64,000 nt of DNA, from positions 124,001 through 188,000 of the forward strand of contig JACEFZ010017696.1 of assembly GCA_014155875.1 (NCBI GenBank). The letters run 5' to 3'. This document shows, piece after piece, positions 58,092-64,000 of the stretch. The notes beneath the pieces are model-generated. The model was not told the origin of the DNA. It saw only the letters and a program-made list of their open reading frames with translations, and ran no database searches. The first letter of the stretch is position 1, and every line of letters begins with the position of its first letter. Position numbers and translations under genes: made by a program. The DNA is from Cepaea nemoralis (taxonomy: Eukaryota > Mollusca > Gastropoda > Stylommatophora > Helicidae).

Positions 58092-58330
58092 CTTACTCTG
58101 CAGATTTTTCATTCATCTGCTGTGTGCGCTCAGACACTATTGGGCTTATGGGTGTGTCGCAAGGACATCGTGATAGAAGATCAGCAATCGTATTATCAGT
58201 GCCAGAGATATGCCTGACTTCGAAACTGAAATCCTGCAATCACAGTGACCATATTGCCACCCTGTGGTTGGTAGGCGTTTCTGTAGTAATGATTTTCAAC
58301 GGACTATTGTCTGTTATTACTTACGACATG
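58092..58330 (-). pseudogene. Gypsy RNase H, C-terminal part
   Basis: The minus strand encodes VITDNSPLK, then RVAIWSL, a stop, LQDFSFEVRHISGTDNTIA and DLLSRCP, ending at a TAA at 58094-58092. This is the end of RNase H in Ty3/Gypsy elements (TDxxPL...RWxLxLQxFxFxVxHxxGxxNxxADxLSR). It lies downstream of integrase, which is unusual. One nonsense codon interrupts it. Confidence 0.7.
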
Positions 58331-58499
58331 TGTTCTCACAGAGTAAACTGGGTGGAGAATTTGGGTCGTGATGTTGCACAAGTACTGTCCCAATCGCTAC
58401 AGAGTTCGTGAAAATAATACATAAATTTTGGTAATTTAAGAATGGGATTTGGAAAAATAATACAATACTTTTGTAAATGCAGGTCTTAGGCATTCTTTG

Positions 58500-58790
58500 T
58501 GTACAATTTTGTTAATAGGTTAGTAAAACACTCCGTGCATATGGCAAAATTTTGATCCAAACTGTCTGTAATAATTTTAAAGACCAAGGACATTTTTGAA
58601 TTCTTTGTTGTAGGAACCAACAATTTTAAGAATTATTGACATGATGTTCTCGTCAGTCATGACAAAGCCATTCCAAATTTTACAATCCAAAAATGAAATT
58701 TCTTGGTAGGCTATGCTGACTTTAGATGGTTTGTCTGTCATTCCGTGTTGTCTGATATGGTTGAATGTCTGCTGTATCATTGTTAACTGT
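58500..58790 (-). pseudogene. Gypsy RT remnant (thumb/connection; palm deleted)
   Basis: The minus strand encodes QHGMTDKPSKVSIAYQEISF, LDCKIWNGFVMTDENI and, after a frame break, YNYYRQF. These correspond to the end of the RT domain and connection to RNase H in Gypsy elements. The catalytic YxDD region and all earlier RT motifs are missing between here and the integrase C-terminus (about 58900), so an internal deletion has removed the polymerase core. Confidence 0.65.
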
Positions 58791-58893
58791 TCTATCATAA
58801 GAAGTTTCGTCTTCCGTACAAATGTCGCCATCTTGTAACAGTTGTATGCAACTGTCAGTCTCTGTCTGAGTCAGATTAGGATTTGTCTTGATG

Positions 58894-60716
58894 TCATGTC
58901 GATAGTTTGTTGTGACAAGTGTGAACGTGGGTGCTTTCATCCGGGTTTTGAACAGTGTGAACGTGGATGACAAGTGTGAACGTGATGCCATGTCGATAGT
59001 TTGTTGTGCCAAGTGATGGAGTCGGTATTTCATCGTTTTCGTCATCGTCTGTGTGGTCTACTATCGTTGTGCTTGCTGCTGTCTCGTCTTGGTCCCCGTC
59101 TCTGTTGTAATATGGTTTTAGCATGTTGATGTGAAATATTTTATGTTTGTCTTTCACTGCTATTTCATTGTCAACAGTCGAGATTTGTCTCAGTACCTTG
59201 TACGGTCCTTGCCATGAGTCTGTCAAGAGATGTCTGTCGCTTGGCAAAAGAAGTAATATGTCCTGTCCAAGTGTCAATGTTATTGTCCTATTTCCTCTGT
59301 TGGCATACTATCTGTAAATAGCACCAGATTGTTTTAGTGCTTCTTTAGCTAACACACAAGATTTCATTATCCTATCACGCAATGATGTGACATGTTCATA
59401 TGATGATACTGGTTTATGAATAGTTATTCTTTCAGTTAACATAGAATGGTACATAGATAATGGGCCGCGTGGTTTGGCGCCATATACAAGTTCAAATGGT
59501 GAGAAACCTGTACTGGAATGAGGTACTTCGTGATATGCAAATAGTATTGCAGGTAAATACGTATCCCAGTCTTCAGGGTGTTCCTGGGTTACTTTTGATA
59601 ACATATGCTTGAGATCCCCATTCATTTTTCTATAATTCCTGTCGAATGAGGGTGGTATGGGCTGTTAAAGCATTGCTTTACCCCTAACATTCCGGTAAAG
59701 GTTTGAGTGGCTGCAGCTATGAACTGACTCCCACGATCTGAGAGAATGGTATCAGGAAACCCCACTCTAGAAAAAATATGGAAGAATACTTCCATAACAT
59801 CCTTGGCAGTTATGTTCTTAAGTGAAATCGCCTCAGGCCATCTACTGCAGAGGTCAATTATTGTTATTATGAACTTATTTCCTCTTGATGTTACGTGGTT
59901 AAGAGGACCTACAATATCAACAGGTATCTTTTTTTAAAAGGTCTACTTGCTAGATCTGTAATGTGTAACTCTGCTTGCGGGTGTTTACCCTTTTTAACAA
60001 GCTTCTGGCAGATGTCACAAGTTCTGCAATATTGCTTGGTATCACTGCAGAATTTGGGCCAGTAGAACTGATTAAGTAATCGTGATCTAGTTTTCGAATA
60101 AGCCATATGCCCTGCAAAGGGTATTATATCATGTGCTAGATGTAATGCTTGCTTGCGGTGTTCGGTTGGTAACACCATTTGCTCTGTGGTGCTGGTACCT
60201 TTGGTATAGTGCCGTGTAAGGATACCTCCTTTCAGTGCAAAATGCCATCTAGCATTTTTAGTAAGTCTTGGCTTTTGGCCTATAAGATTAAAATACTTGT
60301 GCAAAGATAAGTCAACCTTTTGGGCTGTTATGAAATTCTCCCTCATGGTTTTAGGAGGTAATATCACTGGGCTTAACATTTCCAAAGCCTCAGTCTGATA
60401 AATTTGATCTTGCACTTTGGCAGCAGATATAGTTACTGCATTTACACTCTCAACAACATGACATGGTGGTGTTACATTCATATCAATACATTCATGTGAT
60501 GATGTCAATGAATTGGCAAACGTACAATCAATTACAGGTGACAATACATTTTCAACAGTATGATCAGTTGAAGATGATACAGTATTATCAACTATACATT
60601 GGATGACAAATGATGTTGCACTGTCATGTGGCATGTCATTTACCTCAGGAAGGTTCCCAACAATTATGTCGCAACATGGGTTGGATAATGCACATTTAAC
60701 CTTTCCTGTGAGAAAT
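58894..60716 (-). pseudogene. Gypsy integrase with GPY/F module (frameshifted)
   Basis: In order on the minus strand: a spacer after the protease, HxxxxxxxH (HDIIPFAGH) and CRTCDICQ forming the zinc-binding HHCC domain (about 60200-59985), and the DDE core. The core has D in PVDIVGPL (about 59910), D in LSDRGSQF (about 59740) and E in HSTGIIEK (about 59645). After a frameshift near 59630 come MNGDLKHMLSK and FSPFELVYGAKPRGPL. After a stop near 59310 comes a GPY/F module, SWQGPYKVLRQI...FHINMLKPYY (about 59215-59110). The module binds DNA or chromatin and directs insertion. The protein would integrate cDNA; several frame breaks make it dead. It is placed directly after protease with no RT between. 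Confidence 0.82.
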
Positions 60717-61293
60717 CTCATTGGCACCTTGCCGTCTTGACAGACGATAGTTTGTGCTTTAAAAAGGCATAATAACTTTTAACTATGGCGGTAGCGAGTG
60801 TGACTGATAAGGCCAATTTGCGCTGTAAATGTCCGTTCACAGTGGGTGCATGTGAACACGTGGTCATGTCCACCATCATGCACCATCTTACGTCTCAAAC
60901 GCTTGGTGTGTGACTTTTCTGCAATAATGTTCTCCTTTGACTTTATTCCATTTCTGATATTTGCCCTCCATGCAACACGTTCAGCGGCGACTTGCTCCTA
61001 ATGTGCATTATCAATGCCTGTATCAATCATGTCCCGCTTACACACATCTTTGTATCGTAGTAGAGGCCGACCCTGAGATCTCTTACCCATCTGTAATTCA
61101 CCAAAAAAGATATCCTTTGGTATTCTACCATCATCCATCCTCCTAAGATGTCCTATCCATCTAAGTCTACGAAGACTGAGCATGGAATAAACTGTCCACA
61201 CAACCTGATCTTTCCAATACTTCAGTATTTGTGATTTTGTCTTGCCACTTAATACCAAGAATTCTTCGCAGACACCGCATATGAAAGCTGTTT
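60717..61293 (-). pseudogene. LINE F: C-terminal RT region and zinc finger (broken)
   Basis: Shares with LINE E the segments RRLRWIGHLRRMDDGRIPKD, FFGELQMGKRSQGRPLLRYK and VCKRDMIDTGI (61258-60998), and the downstream finger region (60930-60830). It is out of frame in several places; it begins with the same truncation point tgaaagctgtttaa that continues further in E. No catalytic residues are present. Confidence 0.8.
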
Positions 61294-61851
61294 AAGTTGT
61301 ACGCGTGGCGCCCCATGTCTACGCCAACTGACAAGGACTTATAACCCGTAACAGTTGCCTCTCGCTTTGATTCCGAGACCAGTTAAGACCAGGGATGGAG
61401 TTATTGCCTCTCCATAGCACAAAGCCTGGGCTAAAATATAGAGATCATGTGTTGCCCATGCAGCATGATCCCTCTCTCGGCCTGCCTAGTTCACTCCAGA
61501 GGAAAGGTAACACCCCTACATCTGGAACAAGACAAGCTGCAGAAGCTGCCGGATCAGCAAAGCAATGCTCTAACTGTCCGCCTGTCGGAGCTTCGATCCT
61601 AGACCAGCTGCCAACCAAGGCTTAGGGCCTGGTCTGCCCTGCCATGGACAATTTTGTCTTTAGCTTGCATTTCCTCGCACCAGGGTAAGGATTGTACCCT
61701 CCCAATTGCGCTCTTCCGCCCGAAGCCGTTGGCACAATGTGGGGTGTCGGGTTAGGTAAGCGCCGCCCAACGTTCGGCGCTAACAGAAACCAGGTAGTAC
61801 CGTCTACTGTTATACGGTAGCTCAGTCATATCTGACTAAGACCTGACAGCA
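61294..61851 (+). repeat. 558-bp 5' block shared with LINE E (inverted)
   Basis: About 90 percent similar by eye to the reverse complement of 21600-22111, with about 25 extra bases at its start (gttgtacgcgtggcgcccc). It ends at gacctgacag, the same point where the block joins RT in LINE E. A 76-codon ORF (61395-61625) is also open in E, but 10 of 12 base differences change the amino acid, so it does not look selected. Confidence 0.75.
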
Positions 61852-61862
61852 CTGTGAGAAAT

Positions 61863-62151
61863 GGGGTGTCAATATATGCCCAACAAGTGGGTATTTCTCG
61901 ATGTTACCTGAGAAAGTTCTGCATGTAACATGTTTGCCAGTATAATCTGAAGGTAAAATAAAGTCTCTCTTTAGACCAATGAGAGTACATCCACTATCAC
62001 GTAAGACGGTGGCAGCTTTGCCATTTACAAATCCTTGGTGGATGTTAAGTTTACCTCTGGAGTTTATTACCAAATTAGCTTCTTCATTGGCAATAGGTAT
62101 TGCATGGCCGCATGTTAGTAGGCCATCTTCATGAAAACGATCACGGTACAT
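61863..62151 (-). pseudogene. Gypsy aspartic protease
   Basis: The minus strand encodes VNGKAATVLRDSGCTLIGL, with the catalytic D-S-G in a retropepsin setting, then HVTCRTFSGNIEKYPL. After a frameshift near 61885 comes IDTPF, which continues across LINE F into 60716-60660 (FLTGKVKCA, then CCDIIVGN). The enzyme would process the Gag-Pol precursor. The ATG at 62151 may not be a natural start, since the region should be fused to Gag. Confidence 0.75.
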
Positions 62152-62154
62152 TTA

Positions 62155-62440
62155 TTAAGATGAAATACATCAATGGCCTGTGCTGAATTTACAGGATGAT
62201 TTTCACATGTTTCTTCATCTGAGGAAGAGCCATCAAACATGGCTGCATTAGCCTTTCTAGTCATTTGTTTGCCTTTACAAGCATGACGCCAGTGGCCATA
62301 CGCTTTGCAAAGGAAGCATTTTGTTAGTCGTTTATAGCACTTTCGCCCCTTATCTTGCTTATCTATATAGTTTTGCAAGTATTAAGGTACCCAGGATGTT
62401 TGTCACACATATCATTTTCGTTATGCGACAGATGGCAATA
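62155..62440 (-). pseudogene. Gypsy Gag zinc knuckle region
   Basis: The minus strand encodes CFLCKAYGHWRHACKG, a C-x2-C-x4-H-x4-C knuckle (about 62320-62272) that binds RNA in nucleocapsid proteins. An acidic segment, MFDGSSSDEE, follows and leads towards the protease. The frame is broken relative to Gag at 62741-63523, and another CxxC...H pair (CRYCHLSHNENDMC) lies at about 62455-62410. Confidence 0.65.
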
Positions 62441-62740
62441 TCTGCATTGATAATATTTCTCAGCAGATTGTGTAAAGGGTTTCTTGTAAACATAGGGACC
62501 TGACTTCGTTCTGTCATAGGTAGCGGCTGCTACAAATTCAGTGTCAGTTAATCCACTACTGAAACAATGTTTGTTGGCTGTAAAATACGTCGACCCTCAT
62601 TTCTCAATATGTTGCACACTCTCACACTCACATTCTTTCAGGAACTTGGAAAATGGTGGTGGTAAAGATGAAATGATCTTATCTCTTACAATGAGATCTT
62701 TCAATTTATCCAAACTATTTACTTTGGCTGATGAAAGCCA

Positions 62741-63523
62741 TTAGCTAAATACATCCTGTACTACCTGTACTACTGAGATGTAGTCAGAGAAAGTTTGCGT
62801 TGGTTTTGGAGCTAATTTGCTAAACTGTTCTCTGTAGCCTGCTTCATCTAACAGGAAATGTGACATGATTTTGGATTTAATATATTGGTAATCTTTCCTA
62901 AGATCTTTGGGAATGGTCTCTATCACTTTCAGAGGTTCCCCAGAAAGACTTCTCATATATATTATGTTCCATTCAGTCTCTGGGATCTGATAATGCGCCA
63001 TTATCGTTTCAAAGTTCTGGGTAAATGCTGCAATGCAGTCCCCAGTGGTGAAAATTTTCACAACCCCTTGGTACTTTTTGTACTGATTCTCTTTTTCTAG
63101 TCTTTCTGACTTTCGAGAATCTCTCTCTACTGATGTGTCAGCCTCCAACTGTTTAATTTTCAGTTGCATTTCAAGTTATTCTTTCTTCGTTCTTGCATTA
63201 ATTTCAAGCTCTTCTCTCTTGCTCTGGGCAGAGATTTCAGCTTTCTTTATTTCGGCCTCTGTTTCTGCCTGTTTGGTTTTGGCATCTAATTCTGCCTGTT
63301 TCAAAGCAGCGTCTGATTTTCTAGACTCAGACTCTAATTCTGCCCTTCTTAACTCTCTCTCAGCTGCTCTGTCTTCGCGATCTCTCTCTTTCTCCTGCAA
63401 GGTAATATACTCTGCATACTTTGTCTCACTCCATTTCGTCAACTCATCACCAGTTAACTTTAATTTCAAACCAGATTCTATGAAATCATTCAATGTAGAC
63501 ATGGTGAAATATATGCAATTCAA
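62741..63523 (-). pseudogene. Gypsy Gag, coiled-coil and capsid-like part (one in-frame stop)
   Basis: ATG at 63523 (MSTLNDFIESGLKLK) opens a highly charged region rich in E/K/R/A heptads from residue 40 to 115, clearly a coiled coil. A single TAA at 63178-63176 interrupts; the same frame continues to 62741 with a capsid-like segment: FTQNFETIMAHYQIPETEWN, YMRSLSGEPLKVIETIP, YQYIKSKIMSHFLLDEAGYR and LAPKPTQTFSDYI. This is the retrotransposon Gag fold that packages RNA. Frames beyond 62741 are broken up to the zinc knuckle. Confidence 0.78.
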
Positions 63524-64000
63524 TGAATGTACACAAAGAGTTAATTAAGGTGTTAGTAAATAATTTGTACAGGATTTATAGAATACAACCTGTGCCTAAG
63601 CCTATTCACAAAAGTATATGTGAAAAAAATAATACTCAAGTGATCTTTGGAGCTCTGGAGAACGATGGAGAACTGTTCCAGAGAATAGCTGCCTAAACGT
63701 TACTACTCGGAAAAAATGGACTTCACTTCTTAGTCACTTCGGATGACACAACAAAAAACCTGTTGCTTTTGGAATAAGAAGATATTAGGACATGTATGTT
63801 TATGTGGTGTATGTGTTGTCAACTAAGTTTTATAAGTTTGTGTGCTGTCAAGTATGTTTGTTAGTCGTACTGTCGTCCGTTCAAACCATTCAACAACTCG
63901 CTTTCCATGTTACTTTCTTTTCAAACCTTTCCGTTTATACACACGTTCAATCCTATTTTACAACTAATTCAAGATGGATGACACACTCATGTTTCAAATA
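63524..64000 (-). other. Gypsy leader region (5' of Gag), window edge
   Basis: Non-coding sequence upstream of the Gag ATG. It shows no match by eye to the 3' LTR at 56382-56838, and no primer binding site was recognised, so the 5' LTR is presumably beyond the window. Confidence 0.4.

Larger units (their letters stand above)
60717..61851 (-). mobile_element. LINE F with inverted 5' block, inserted in Gypsy
   Basis: An exact 11-bp duplication, ctgtgagaaat, at 60706-60716 and 61852-61862 flanks it. The part 60717-61293 is the 3' end of the LINE E family in reverse orientation (RT C-terminal region and finger). The part 61294-61851 is the 5' block of LINE E but in forward orientation. This arrangement, an inverted 5' piece next to a 3' piece within one duplication, is what twin priming produces. 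Confidence 0.88.

Noticed and set aside
57215..58411. Small plus-strand ORFs in the Gypsy 3' region
   Set aside because: No motifs, and the 58124-58411 one overlaps the readable minus-strand RNase H.
61395..61625. Conserved 76-codon ORF in the 5' block, also at 21811-22041
   Set aside because: Length is kept in both copies, but about 10 of 12 base differences change the residue, which does not suggest purifying selection on the protein.
60717..61851. Assembly misjoin as the cause of the inverted LINE block
   Set aside because: An exact 11-bp target duplication encloses both parts and the Gypsy protease continues across, so a single insertion explains the structure better.

Overview
This 64 kb window is a repeat-dominated stretch of a metazoan, most likely invertebrate, nuclear genome. 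The evidence is hAT transposases with BED or ZBED5-like domains, RTE-like and I-like LINEs, Helitrons, tRNA- and U2-snRNA-derived SINEs, a Ty3/Gypsy element and kilobase satellite arrays. The mixture fits a lophotrochozoan such as a mollusc, but that assignment is an inference I cannot test here. There is no sign of bacterial or organellar DNA. No intact host protein-coding gene was found. Two tiny open segments with splice-like borders (16549-16599 and 30475-30543) are the only host-exon candidates.

Layout. 1-1976: broken ZBED5-like hAT transposase. 2122-2900: Helitron. 3674-4800: C-terminal LINE ORF fragment split by a U2-derived SINE. 4802-5279: Helitron 5' fragment. 5285-5670: probable solo LTR. 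6038-6730: 5'-truncated RTE-like LINE. 6899-10930: 39-bp minisatellites, a foldback element with 140-bp inverted ends, a small retroposon and a 212-bp tandem array. 11212-11454: tRNA-type SINE. 12032-15266: near full-length RTE-like LINE. 16653-27662: 49-bp satellite used as an insertion sink by a Helitron, three LINE insertions and further elements nested inside one of these. 27663-30445: almost intact hAT element with TIRs and an 8-bp duplication. 31160-32430: internally deleted pogo-like element carrying a tRNA-type SINE. 32600-55335: about 19.5 kb of 54-bp satellite with higher-order structure, interrupted by an I-like LINE at 51565-54761. 55690-56170: fossil LINE RNase H. 56382-64000: reverse-oriented Gypsy element with 3' LTR, polypurine tract, RNase H, RT remnant, integrase, protease and Gag, split by a LINE copy with an internal inversion.

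How parts relate. Most elements could be delimited by exact target-site signatures: 8-bp duplication for hAT, TA for the pogo-like element, A/T junction for Helitrons, and 9-14-bp duplications for LINEs and SINEs. These give a relative order: satellite, then LINE D, then LINE C and a 129-bp retroposon inside D; Gypsy, then LINE F; an L1/Tx1-like LINE, then the U2 SINE; pogo-like element, then the tRNA SINE. The most unusual items are the U2 SINE with a duplicated head, Helitrons whose 3' terminus is tandemly repeated, a Gypsy element with integrase upstream of RT/RNase H, and a 0.56-kb block joined to the same LINE family in direct orientation once and inverted once.
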